A DNA stretch of 64,000 bases from Marthasterias glacialis. Lineage: Eukaryota; Echinodermata; Asteroidea; Forcipulatida; Asteriidae. Shown in pieces: positions 47,219-56,865 of this stretch. The position numbers were made by a program, and so were the translations under genes. The notes beneath the pieces were generated by a model that saw only the letters and a list, made by a program, of their open reading frames with translations, was not told where the DNA came from and searched no databases. Position 1 is the first letter of the stretch. Each line of letters starts with the position of its first letter. Location: assembly GCA_911728455.2 (NCBI GenBank), contig OU452234.1, forward strand, positions 9,199,531 through 9,263,530, given 5' to 3'.

Positions 47219-48442
47219 GTTCGTAAATTTTGCTTGCACTGCCCAAGATACCATCCCATGCACATAGTAAATTGTTAGTGCCTGCAACTCAGTGTGTCCA
47301 CTGTCCATCTTTCTTACTCTTAAGGTAAGTTTATAATACTTCATTATGTTGTAGGGAAGGTAAGCATGAATTCGTTTTGATGTGGTCTATTTTAGATACT
47401 AACTTACACCTTAAATGTAGGATCTACATTGGTAATGACCCCATAAAGAATGTGTGTAATTTCTATTTGAAAACCTACTTGTTATAAAGATGGATATGAT
47501 AGTAAGCATCCTGTGAAATTATTTCAACTGAAGTGCCCCCCTTGATTAGAAATCAATAAAATTATGTCAACAAAATTTGAATCTCTGAAGATCGTCTGCA
47601 GGCGACTTTGGGAAATTTCCGAGATGTCCGTTTGAGTGCTGCCCTCCCTCAATACGGCCAGAGATGCAGTTGGTACCTGCTGTCACCTCGCTAAACGTGG
47701 ATGGATTCGACGTCCTTGATGAAAATATTGTGACAGTTTTTTTGCTGTTTTCTCAATAAGTAGGCACTGTATTCAACTAAAACTTTCACAGGTGGCTTTT
47801 ACTGTATCTGTCTTGATACCTTGGCCTTTCAATCTACATTACTTTGACAAAAACCAAACAATGACCCTACCTTTAAAAGTGTGATACATTATTAGTTTAT
47901 GGAAGAGTCAATACAAATTCTTCTTCTAGTTTTTGGTAAGCACACCATTGTAACTAACCTGATTTTTTTAATCAAATCAGCTGAGCACTTACAGTGAGAA
48001 GAACACAAAGCAGCTTCTGATCTGTAAGGGAACTTTGTTTATGTTTTTGTCAATGTTTATTTTGATTGCATCAATCAAAATAAGCAAAGGTAGATTTTTG
48101 TGGTCTTCAAATTTCATTTTCTCTATTTTACAAATACTTTTCATAAAGGCAATAAACATTTTCCTAAAGGCTTAGTTCTAATTTGTAAATTTTAATATTG
48201 ACAATCTGTTATTTTTTATAGTGTTATAGGTTGGGGGAGGGTTCCAAATTTTGTAACCTTTACCACATGTCAGGTGAACAAAATGAGTTGTATAAATCAA
48301 ACGTGTACTAATGTCTATCATTTTAATCAACCCAGGTTTATACCTTGTGCTGGTACTTCCCAATATCTCATCCGAAGCACCCAGTAGATTGTTAGTGCCT
48401 ACAACTCAGTGTGTCCATCTTACATGTCTTACATACTCTAAG
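47219..48442 (+). repeat. Tandemly duplicated exon with flanking intron (two copies)
   Basis: Exon 47219-47324 and exon 48336-48442 share AGTGCCTGCAACTCAGTGTG-type sequence, the same donor AAG|GTAAGTTTATAATACTT and downstream intron words (AAGCATGAATTC, GTGTGATACA, AAGCACACCA). The first copy carries about 430 bp of extra DNA in its intron (47442-47869). Confidence 0.8.
47442..47869. mobile_element. Insertion in the first duplicated intron
   Basis: This stretch is absent from the second copy of the duplicated intron and is flanked by AATGACCC on both sides (47434-47441 and 47870-47877). ATCTACATT also occurs near both edges. It contains a GC-rich core (47595-47735) unlike the AT-rich intron. 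I do not recognise the family; a hAT-like 8-bp target duplication is possible. Confidence 0.45.
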
Positions 48443-48838
48443 GTAAGTTTATAATACTTAGTTATGTTGTACAGAAGGTTTAAGCATGAATTCCTTTGAC
48501 ATGGGCTATTTTAGAAGGTAATTTAGCCCATAAAGGTGTGATACAATCTTGGCTTTCGGAATAGTTAAAACATTTTTATCTCTTAGTTTTTAATAAGCAC
48601 ACCAATATTACCAATCTGAATATATATTATACAATTTGCTGGGTACTTTTTTAGTTTGCAGCATTCAACACACAGTGTGCCACCTCCCCCCCCCCCCACC
48701 AAACTTTTGCCCGTTACTTAACACTTAGTCTGATCACCATGAATTTTTTTTTAAACTTTTCCCAAAAGATATGTAGAATCATGTTAGCGAACAAAGATAG
48801 TGTGGTATCGTCAGAATAGTTTTAAGGAAAATTTGTCT

Positions 48839-51200
48839 TGTGGCAGTGTCAACATTACTTGTTCTTGCAGTGTCAGTTTAAAAGTTTGCAAGGTTTTTCT
48901 TTTTTTAAGAACAATTTACTCTTGGTGCAGTGTCAATATTTTCAGATTGTCAAAGTTTTGGAGGGAAACAATTTTTGGGGGGTGCATTGCAGGTTAAATT
49001 TTAAATAAAGTTTTGCGAAAGAAATAATTTTTCTTGGTGCAATGTCTATATTATTTGATTTAATTTTGGAGAAGAAACTTTTTTTGTTGTTTGGGGGGGG
49101 GGTACAATTTTATAGTGGACAAATGTATTTCAAAGTTAATGGGATTTTACTCCCTTAATTTTAATTGTCTACCCAATTTGGACTTTGTCATTTTAGAAAG
49201 GAAGTACATATTTTTTCATGAAATTTATTTTTTACATTATTCTTTGTTAACTTTAACAGATGGAGTGATACATACATGGATTGGCAATCTATAGGAGGAC
49301 AATCAAAGATGATGCTTTTGAATATCCAGATCATCAGTGAATCTTGACACTATGGTGAGTAAACATCAGTAAACTTAGAACCCTAACCCCATCCAACCCT
49401 AACCCCATGGCCATTTGTTTAATTTTGAATTTGGTTTAATTGTTTTTTACAATTTGAGAAACATTGTTTCATTCTTGGTGAAGTTTGGATTACTTCAAAG
49501 ACTTTTTGAGGATCATTATTTTAATATCTGTAGTGAACTGCATTGTTTAGCAAGCAATAAAAAAACCACAAGGGATGAATTTCTTTTGTTCAGCTTTTAA
49601 TTTTCAAACTTTTATAAAACAGAACTTGGTGCAGCGTAAAACGGGGAAAATCTTTGGAGAGAACCAATCGTTTTGGAGTTAATTTACAAAATGTTTCTTT
49701 TTTTAGTGCAGTGTTAATATTTTAAGTTTGGTTAAATTTTTGTGGGAGAAAAAAAAAATTATTATTTTTTTTTTTTTGGGGGAGTAATTCTTTAGTGGAC
49801 AAATGTATTTAAAAGTAAATGGGGTTTTGCCCCCTTAATTTTAATTGTCTACTCGTTTTGGACTTTGTCACTTCATAAAGAAGGTGTATATTTGTTCATG
49901 CAGTTTATAAAAAAAATTATTCTCTAATTATTTTACAGATCGAATGATAAACACCTGGACTGGCAATCTGCTATGGGGGACATTCAAAGATGATGCTTCA
50001 GAATATCAATATCTACAGTGAATCTCGACACCATGGTGAGTAAACATCAATAAATTCAAATAACCCTAACCCCATCCAACCCTAAATCCATTATCAAATG
50101 TTTATTTTATTTGGTTGTCAGCAAGCAATAACAAAAAACACAAGGGATGATTATTTTTTTTCAGTTTTTAGTTTTCAAACACTTTACATACAATGTTTTT
50201 CCTGGAGCAGTGTAAAAAGGGTACGTTTTTTGGGGGAAACAATTGTTTTGAAGTTAAAGTTTTTCTTTTTTAGAAACATATTTTTTTTGGTGCAGTGTCA
50301 GTATTTTCAGTTTGGTTAATTTTTTTGGGAGAAATAATTGAAATTGTCTACCCTTTTTGGACTTTGTCACTTCATAAAGAAGATACATATTTTGATATAC
50401 AATTAAAAAAAACTTTTTCTTTGTTTACTTCAACAGATCAAGTAATATGCAGATGGACTGGCAATCTCTAGGGGGACAACCAAACATGATGCTTCAGACT
50501 TAAATTATCCTCTGTGAATCTCAAAACAATGGTGAGTAAACATCAGTAAACTTATAAGAACCCTTATCCCATATCCAATGGTTTATTTTTGAATTTGGTT
50601 TAATTGTCTTTTATAACTTGAAAAACAAAGTTTTATTCTTGGTGAAGTTTAATAATTGTTTCCAGTTCGGATAACATTTGAAAGACTTTTTAAGGAGCAT
50701 AATTAAATATCTTTAGTGAACAGCTTTTTATTTTTTTAGCAAGCAATAAACATTTTCAAGGGATGAATTTCTTTTGTCAGCTTTTAATTTTCAAACGTTT
50801 GAGAAACATTTTTTTCCTGGTGCAGTGTAAATCGGTTAAATTTTTTGGGGAGTACAGTTGTTCTGAATTTTGCGAGGTTTTTCTGTTTTATAAACATTCT
50901 TTCCTGGTACAGTGTTAATATTTTCAGTTTGGTTAAATTTTTGTGGGAGAATTTTTTCGTTAATTATAGTTGACATTTTTTTGTATTTTTGAGAAATGGT
51001 ACATTGTCAAAATTTTCAGTTTGGTTAAATTTTGATTGAGAAACTATTTTGGGGGTGCAGTGCCTAACCCAGTGTCTTGGTGCAGTGTCAATATCACTTG
51101 GGTAAAATTTTCTTTTTTAGAAACATTTTTCTCTTCTCCCTTGTTATAAATAATAATAAAATAAAAATTCCTGGTGCAGTGTACAATTTTTTAAAAAATA
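48839..51200. repeat. Dispersed GGTGCAGTGTCAATATTTTCAG-like motif
   Basis: The motif recurs at about 48839, 48914, 49034, 49626, 49705, 50203, 50287, 50818, 50903, 51052 and 51172. It is usually followed by TTTGGTTAAATTTT and GGGAGAAA. It is partly explained by the unit triplication but also repeats within a unit and before the first one. Confidence 0.7.
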
Positions 51201-51232
51201 ACAATTTTTTTTTCACATAATTTTGCTTGTAG
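49260..51232 (+). repeat. Triplicated exon-intron unit
   Basis: Three units start at 49260, 49939 and 50437. Each has a 95-97-bp exon containing TGGCAATCT and GATGATGCTT (CATGATGCTT in the third) and ending ATG|GTGAGTAAACATCA. Each intron starts with ...AACCCTAACCCCATCC or similar, then GCAAGCAATAA, AAGGGATGA and repeated GGTGCAGTGT...ATTTTCAG words. The exons are not open in any frame through their whole length. Confidence 0.85.
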
Positions 51233-51513
51233 ACATGCTGTCCACCAACACCAAAGTGAAAGGAACGATTTCCACCCCAACTGACCTACTGTGGATCTCT
51301 TGAATCCAAAAGAAGAAAGGATCATTGTTCGGGCCATCAACCATTGGATCATACCTTACCTGAAATTGTGTAGAAGTCATTGTTGACTCAAGGTTGTGGA
51401 TGATTGTGCAAAAGACTCTGCTACAGTTCTTCATCCCTCTTGATTTTTGTTGATGATGATAGTACAGACTCTAAATAATGAAGTATTTAGCATTCAGCAT
51501 TGAAGATGCTTTA

Positions 51514-51932
51514 TTATAACACCTCTTCCTTTGATTCTATATGTTGATTGGCCGAACGTGCGTCTTGTGGTGTTGTGTATTTTTACTATTGCAATGCACA
51601 CCGACCAAAAGAACTATTAACGGTACTATCCAACGATAGCCTAGCAACCGATGTACTATTGATTGGATACCCTTGTACCCTGACTGCATTGATTTCAAGC
51701 ATTGATTTAAATGAGCTGTGTGACGACCCCAAACCTGGTGAAACAATCAAATAATACATGCATTTGAAATGCGATATGAGAACGAAAGCAATAACATTAG
51801 TCTGGTACCCCTCTTTCTTTTTGTCAAGATTTCCTGTCAGATTTTATACGGTTGTTTGAAGATTGATTACTACATACGCACAGTTGTGTAACGAATATTA
51901 CCACAAAAATGGATGTCATTGAGGTGTTATAA
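51514..51932. mobile_element. ~420-bp MITE with TTATAACACCTC ends
   Basis: The left end TTATAACACCTC (51514-51525) is the exact reverse complement of GAGGTGTTATAA (51921-51932). The interior has no transposase motif. It lies inside or just after the last exon of the candidate non-coding gene. Confidence 0.65.
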
Positions 51933-51938
51933 AACAAG

Positions 51939-52092
51939 TATTGACTGCTCTATCTCGTGGTGTAGTAAAACTAGTCAATCTCTGTGATCCCCGGAGCCCC
52001 CTATCTTACCTCGGCTCCGCCTCAAGAAGATAAGCTGCTCCAGGGATCACCTCGAGTGACTACTTTTACTACGCCACTCAAAGCAGTCAATA
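51939..52092. mobile_element. 154-bp palindromic element
   Basis: The arms TATTGACTGCTC...GTAGTAAAACTAGTC and GACTACTTTTACTAC...GCAGTCAATA are inverted copies. The centre CCTCGGCTCCGCCTC lies between GGAGC...TATCTTAC-like halves. It directly follows the MITE at 51514-51932. Confidence 0.8.
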
Positions 52093-52349
52093 GTTGTTTA
52101 CTGTCCCAGCTTTGTTCCGAGGGAGTGACCATTACAAATATTAAACAAGTGACTGCCAAGAGCAAAACCTCTTCCCACTGAGTCTCTGCAACCCTCTGCA
52201 TCATTCCCCCCCCCCCCGATAACTTCAGATGGACTTCTAAAAGGGTATGCAATTGGTTTTCTTTCGTACAACACACAGTACTGTTTATTCCGTTCCTGTT
52301 ATCTTGTTCCTGTAATGAATATGTAAATAAAACTCTCTTATGGTTTTGA

Positions 52350-53120
52350 ACCAGTGGCGAATCAACTCATACAGTTCATTGAAATTACAATCTTAAGAGA
52401 CACAAATTGAAAATGTCTGCTTTTACTTTTAAGAAAGTGTCAAGATAAGAGCTTGGCCTTTTAAATCTTGTTTTATATCATTCATCATTACATTTTTGAT
52501 CAGCTTCATGTAATGAACTATCAAATGTTATTCACAATGAACGTAGTACTTGTTCGTTGCCTATTTTAAAGTATTAAGGGTTGAAATTTAAAACTTGGAG
52601 AATGCTTATCCATCAAATTGCTGATAAACTTATTTATGTACAGCTTTAAAGTGTATCTTAAATACTTTCCCATTTTAATCTTATTGTTAATAATGTAATT
52701 TTTTTGTAATGTCTCAAATGATTACATTAAATGATATGCTTTGCAAGTAAAAATGTGATACTTTCTCACTGCATCTTTTATTCAGTTTGTGCCTTTTCAT
52801 TGAATATTATTAAGTTAAGATAATTTAGGAATGTTCTTAGAATCTGGAAAAAAACTTCTCAAGAAGAAACAAACCCAACAATATTGGTGTTATTTCTTAT
52901 ATAAAGAATTTATTTATTTCATCCACATAGTTTACAACTTAGGTGGCCAAAATCATCAACAATCTCGGTCATAAGAGGGCGCTCAGCATGAAATAAATTA
53001 ATGAGAAAAAATAAATAATATCAATAGAGGGCGCCCTTTCCCTATATATTTTAACGTTTGTTTTTGTATACGTTATTGCAACACATTTCGTTCTAATATT
53101 TATCGGGTCCAAAATTTCTT
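52350..53120. other. AT-rich spacer, no gene seen
   Basis: Single-copy-looking AT-rich DNA. It contains two GAGGGCGC words (52976 and 53027), 50 bp apart, that often mark small repeats in marine invertebrate genomes. I see no open frame with any domain. Confidence 0.5.
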
Positions 53121-53123
53121 GCC

Positions 53124-53369
53124 GGGTCCCGGATCAAGCGATGGCCTAATGGATAAGAGCACGCTCGCACAGGAACAAGATCGCAAGACCTGCATGGGTT
53201 CGAACCCCGGCAAAGGACAAGCAAACACGGACAAGTCCAAGAGATCAAGACAAGAAGAGGACACGCTCACAAGAGGAACGCACACGGAGGACCCCAAGAC
53301 GCAAAGAAGAGGAGACAACATGGCGGAGATACACAAGAGGGAGGAGTGGACACGGAGAGGATGATGGAG

Positions 53370-53411
<42 letters not shown>

Positions 53412-53450
53412 GTGGACCGGGCAGGAATGGAAAGGGAAGACGAGATTTTT
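53124..53450 (+). mobile_element. tRNA-derived SINE
   Basis: The head resembles a tRNA-Arg: TGGCCTAATGGATAAG (A-box region, 53142-53157) and GGGTTCGAACCCC (B box, 53196-53208) at tRNA-like spacing. The body after 53220 is purine-rich and unrelated to tRNA, then comes a (GA)n run (53370-53408) and a final T/A-rich stretch. Pol III promoter elements plus a non-tRNA body are the hallmark of SINEs. The reading frame through it is not a gene. Confidence 0.75.
53370..53408. repeat. (GA)n microsatellite
   Basis: A perfect GA dinucleotide run in the 3' part of the SINE. Confidence 0.95.
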
Positions 53451-53480
53451 TTTTTTTTTTTTATTTCAAAAAAAAAAAAA

Positions 53481-53650
53481 AATTAACGGTCGTTCATTTT
53501 TTTTAAATCGCTTGAAATGCACGCTCGTTAAATATTTTTCAAAAATATATTTGAAAAAAAAAAAACAAAAAAAAAAAACAATTAACGGTCTTTCATTTTT
53601 TTTTTTAATCGCCTGAAACGCACGCTCGTCAAATAATTTTTTGAATTTTT
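53481..53650. repeat. Two tandem ~99-bp units (AATTAACGGTC...CACGCTCGT)
   Basis: AATTAACGGTCGTTCATTTT at 53481 recurs with small changes at 53580, each followed by AAATCGC or TAATCGC, TGAAA and GCACGCTCGT, and set in poly-A/T runs. Confidence 0.8.
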
Positions 53651-54755
53651 TTTTTTCAATGAAAAAAATAATTTTACCACAATTTCACTGCTAAAAATCA
53701 CTAAATTGCTTAGTTACAGCTTGACAGTGCCTGTAAACGGTCTGAAACACATTCTCTAAACTTCCCATGGTGTTCTACACTACTCACACATTCACATTCA
53801 TCACAATTAATCAAGAAAAAGAATTTTTTCAAATGAATAAGCCTTTAAACATCATTTTAGGTCTTAAAACTACTTTAATACTTTTTTTACATCAAAGAAG
53901 ACTGAATTCCTTATTTACATCTGCTTTAAGCACACAATATAACTCTCCATTAAAAGCCTTTAACACAAGAACACAGAAATTTGGTTCATTCATGCATATT
54001 ACATCGTAAGAGAGGCTATGAGTCGAAACAAAATAATGGCAAGAAAAAAGACTGGTACATGTTTTCTATCATTATAATCAGTGTTCAAGGAGGACTAGGA
54101 GACAGGGGAACCAGACATAAATGGCTGCAATTAATGCATAGAGAATTTCTTCAGTAATTGTTTAGAGGCTTAAAAAAGATCATCAACGTTCTATATTTGC
54201 AAGAAATGTATCAAGGAATGGAAGAAACCAACATAACTAAGATATCTTATTTACACAAGACGATGTCTTAATGATTCATAGTACTTGTTTTGCATAACAC
54301 GCTCTTCGAAAGATGCAACAACTTGGAAATATGGAAACATGGATGGTCACTTTAGGCTTCTGTATGTTTAGATTGTACAGAAATGGTCTAAATAGTTTGT
54401 ACACATTTTGCTTCTAGCTTTCCTTAATTTGCTATAAAAGAGTAAATTCAACCAAATTTATCAGTCAACAAATAAAACCAAACTAATTATCCAAGTGTAC
54501 CTTTAGCATCAACTTAAACTCAACTGACGTCCGTTTACATAAGAATAACTGTCAAAGACTAGACTACATATTTATGTGCAGTATACTAAATCATCTGATC
54601 TTACTACGAGGCTTCACATGTATGCCAAACGTTTAACAGTAATAGAATGCTCTTCGATATAAACGCTGCAGTGTGCAGCATTCTTGATCTACTAGAAAGA
54701 ACTTATGTGTAACAACTTCACGATTTAATCATTAAGAACGTGAATAACTCTCTAC
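53650..54755. other. AT-rich stretch, possible 3' UTR of a minus-strand gene
   Basis: No domain-bearing open frame or repeat is seen. If the minus-strand terminal exon at 55497-55562 is real, this would lie in its 3' UTR or downstream flank. Confidence 0.3.
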
Positions 54756-54907
54756 AATAGACCCCCTGTACTGATGACGTAACACTTTGTTAACATAATG
54801 TGTTTTCCAATGGGAGCTTTGAATTCGTAGCCCCCTCATTCCCTGGTCCCCACCAAAAGAAAGCCACATGTAAACAAAGCGTAATGTCATCAGTACATGG
54901 GTCTATT
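54756..54907. mobile_element. 152-bp foldback MITE
   Basis: Inverted arms: AATAGACCCCCTGTACTGAT at the left and ATCAGTACATGGGTCTATT at the right, extended by GACGTAACACTTTGTT and its partner AACAAAGCGTAATGTC. No coding capacity. Confidence 0.85.
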
Positions 54908-54975
54908 ATAACAAAGTACAAACAGCAATGTTGAGCCAAGCTTTCAACAAAGCAAAGAAAATCTCACTACATAAC

Positions 54976-55188
54976 AGCAGCGTAGCCACGGAAAAGAGAG
55001 GGGCATGCACACTCCCAGAAAATTTCCAGTGCCCCCCCCCCCCCACATGCCTCCACATTCATTAAAAACATGGCCTCTGCCCCTCACCCCCCCCCCCACC
55101 CACTGAATGGCAATGCCCCCCCGATGAAAGGCATTAGCTCCGTGCATCCCACCCTTCCCCCAATAAAGCAATCCTGGCTACATCGCTG
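54976..55188. mobile_element. hAT-like MITE with CAGCGTAGCCA ends
   Basis: The ends AGCAGCGTAGCCA and TGGCTACATCGCTG are imperfect inverted repeats. CTACATAAC lies at both edges (54967-54975 and 55189-55197), an 8-9-bp target duplication. The interior has runs of C typical of this family. Confidence 0.75.
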
Positions 55189-55496
55189 CTACATAACAAA
55201 AACAGCCCCAAGACTGCATACAATAAAGATCTGTTTATGCAATATGACTTTAAATCAGATTTAATTCATAGCTTTTATAAGTATTCTCTGTTAGCAAATG
55301 TGAATACGCTCTCCCAGTGTGGGTGTGGTTTTTCACAAAGAATCAACATAAACAGACCTTTTTACAATAGATCAAAGTTAAAACATCAGACATACCTTAA
55401 TATCCTAGTATTGAATCAATAATAAAGTTGAACAACTCAAGTAGCTTGAGGTAGTGACAAGATAAAGTATTTGAATTCATGATGATGCTCCATCTC

Positions 55497-55562
55497 ATGG
55501 GCTCTCTTCAGTCAAGCTGACGCATCCTTCAGACCAAGGCTCATCATCATCTTGGGTGTCCT
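55497..55562 (-). CDS. Possible terminal coding exon on the minus strand
   Basis: Reading the minus strand, a pyrimidine tract ending TTTCTGTTTGTAG precedes an open stretch DTQDDDEPWSEGCVSLTEES, then Pro and TGA. The acidic composition and strong acceptor look like the last coding exon of a real protein, with the 3' UTR running toward lower coordinates. No partner coding exon is recognisable upstream (higher coordinates) in this window, so the gene cannot be named. It may be chance. Confidence 0.25.
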
Positions 55563-55564
55563 AC

Positions 55565-56340
55565 AAACAGAAATAAAAGTACCACAGTAATTAAATGTCA
55601 AATGCCACCAATCAACAGTTATTTGAAGTTGTTTATGACAATAGCCAGACATTAAAACTTCATTAGAACTGTCTTGCATTAGAGCCACTGTGAACTCTAC
55701 AATGTATCTACAAGACAGTAACATTAGAGGGGGCGAGGAGGGGATGAGAAGCAGAGGGGAAATGGATCATTATTGTCTCTTTCAGCCTTTATCTTCTTTG
55801 ACAGTTGTTCAAAGGGGAAAGAGATTACACGTATGAAAAAAACTGAATCCCATTTTAGCAACCAACCCTATGATTACTCTATAATCTTCTACAATCTTCT
55901 TTTACATGTACATGTACACGAAATGTACGTTTACTGAAAGATACTTATTAGTAATGTTTACAAACAATGACCAAAATGCATCGATGTAGATCTGTGTTGA
56001 AAAGTGGAGGGGATAATTCTGAAATTTTTGTACCATTATTATGTTTGTTTATTGCCAAGGCAGATCAAATGGTAAAGCCTATTATTATTTTACTAACGGC
56101 ACAAAGGGCGAACCAGTGTCAAAGGGTTGGGTTCTGAGCCTTACTGGGTTCTCTTTTTAAGGAAAGTTTGATCGTTAGTGGTCCGATTGTTTCCACAACT
56201 CAAACACATTTTTCAGCACAATAGTCATAATATAAGAAATTAAGTGTGTATCGTGCTATTTTGAGATAAGTTGATCACTTTGTTCTCGTTTTGCTCGTTC
56301 AGTTTCATGACTTCGTCAAATACTAGGCACCCCCACCACA
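55565..56340. other. Spacer, no gene seen
   Basis: AT-rich, apparently single-copy DNA with no repeat structure or convincing reading frame. Confidence 0.4.
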
Positions 56341-56349
56341 AGGCCATGC

Positions 56350-56430
56350 AGCAGTGTAGCCAGGGTGGCATATGCCCCCCTCACATCCCTCGGCTTGTAT
56401 GCCAATGTTCCCCAAACCCCAACCCCAGAT
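56350..56430. mobile_element. Single-ended fragment of a 'GCAGTGTAGCCAGGG' element
   Basis: GCAGTGTAGCCAGGGTGGCA followed by CCCCCC resembles the ends of the hAT-like MITE at 54976-55188. I found no matching far end. Confidence 0.4.
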
Positions 56431-56454
56431 CCAGAAAGGTTTTGGAAAACTTAC

Positions 56455-56564
56455 CAGCATTATTTAGGAGTTTGAATGAGTTAAGGTGATATTCTTGAAC
56501 TGAAGGGTTTATTATGAGTCAGAGAGTTCAATCCGAGAACATCATGTGCAAAATCAAGAGTTAT
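56455..56564 (-). repeat. Exon-like dispersed repeat, copy 1
   Basis: On the minus strand it is preceded by TTGTTCCATTACAG and followed by CTG|GTAAGTTTTC. It shares ATAACTC, TGACTCATAATAAACCCTTCAG and TAATGCTG-type sequence with 58629-58739 and 62566-62668. All frames contain stops. Confidence 0.7.
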
Positions 56565-56639
56565 CTGTAATGGAACAAGAAGCGACGAAAATTAAGTGAC
56601 CGTGCAAATAAATGGGTAGTACAATTTACATAAAGAGAC

Positions 56640-56836
56640 TAATCTTGGCTTGAATGCAAGTACAAAACACAACCACACTTCTTGGTTTTTGTGTTCAAAA
56701 GTACACAAACATGCGAATGCAAAGCAAATTTTACATCACTCCCCTACATTCGCAGCGAATTTTGCAAAAAGTTGAACACATTTTAACTTAGCCTTCGCAT
56801 TCGCAATATCCCGTGAAGTATGAACCGGGCTTAACA
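56640..56836. mobile_element. Diverged copy of the GGTTCATACTTCATGCGAAT MITE
   Basis: The right end GTGAAGTATGAACCGGGCTTAA is the reverse complement of the left arm at 44661-44682. ATGCGAATGCAAAGC and GCATTCGC words inside match the arm pattern. Confidence 0.6.
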
Positions 56837-56865
56837 CTGTACATTGTATTGGTTGTCTTATTTTT

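Larger units (their letters stand above)
46592..52350 (+). ncRNA. Candidate spliced long non-coding RNA gene with duplicated exons
   Basis: A series of well-formed splice sites on the plus strand outlines exons at 46592-46755, 46833-46903, 47219-47324, 48336-48442, 49260-49354, 49939-50035 and 50437-50531, and a last exon from 51233. Acceptors show pyrimidine tracts plus CAG or TAG; donors are GTAGGT, GTAAGT (twice) and GTGAGT (three times), with a weaker AGA|GTAAGC at the first. Every exon from the third on has stops in all frames or only very short open frames. The first exon opens with ATG and 35 codons. An AATAAA lies at 52326-52331, though the last exon could end earlier. The 5' end is unknown and could lie in or before the pogo element. 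No transcription evidence is available to me. Confidence 0.45.

Noticed and set aside
47595-47735. GC-rich intron segment as an extra exon or H/ACA snoRNA
   Set aside because: There is an acceptor-like CTGCAG but no donor, no convincing H box, and the segment sits inside an insertion absent from the duplicate intron.
53119-53364. 81-residue plus-strand protein
   Set aside because: It overlaps the tRNA-like head and body of the SINE.
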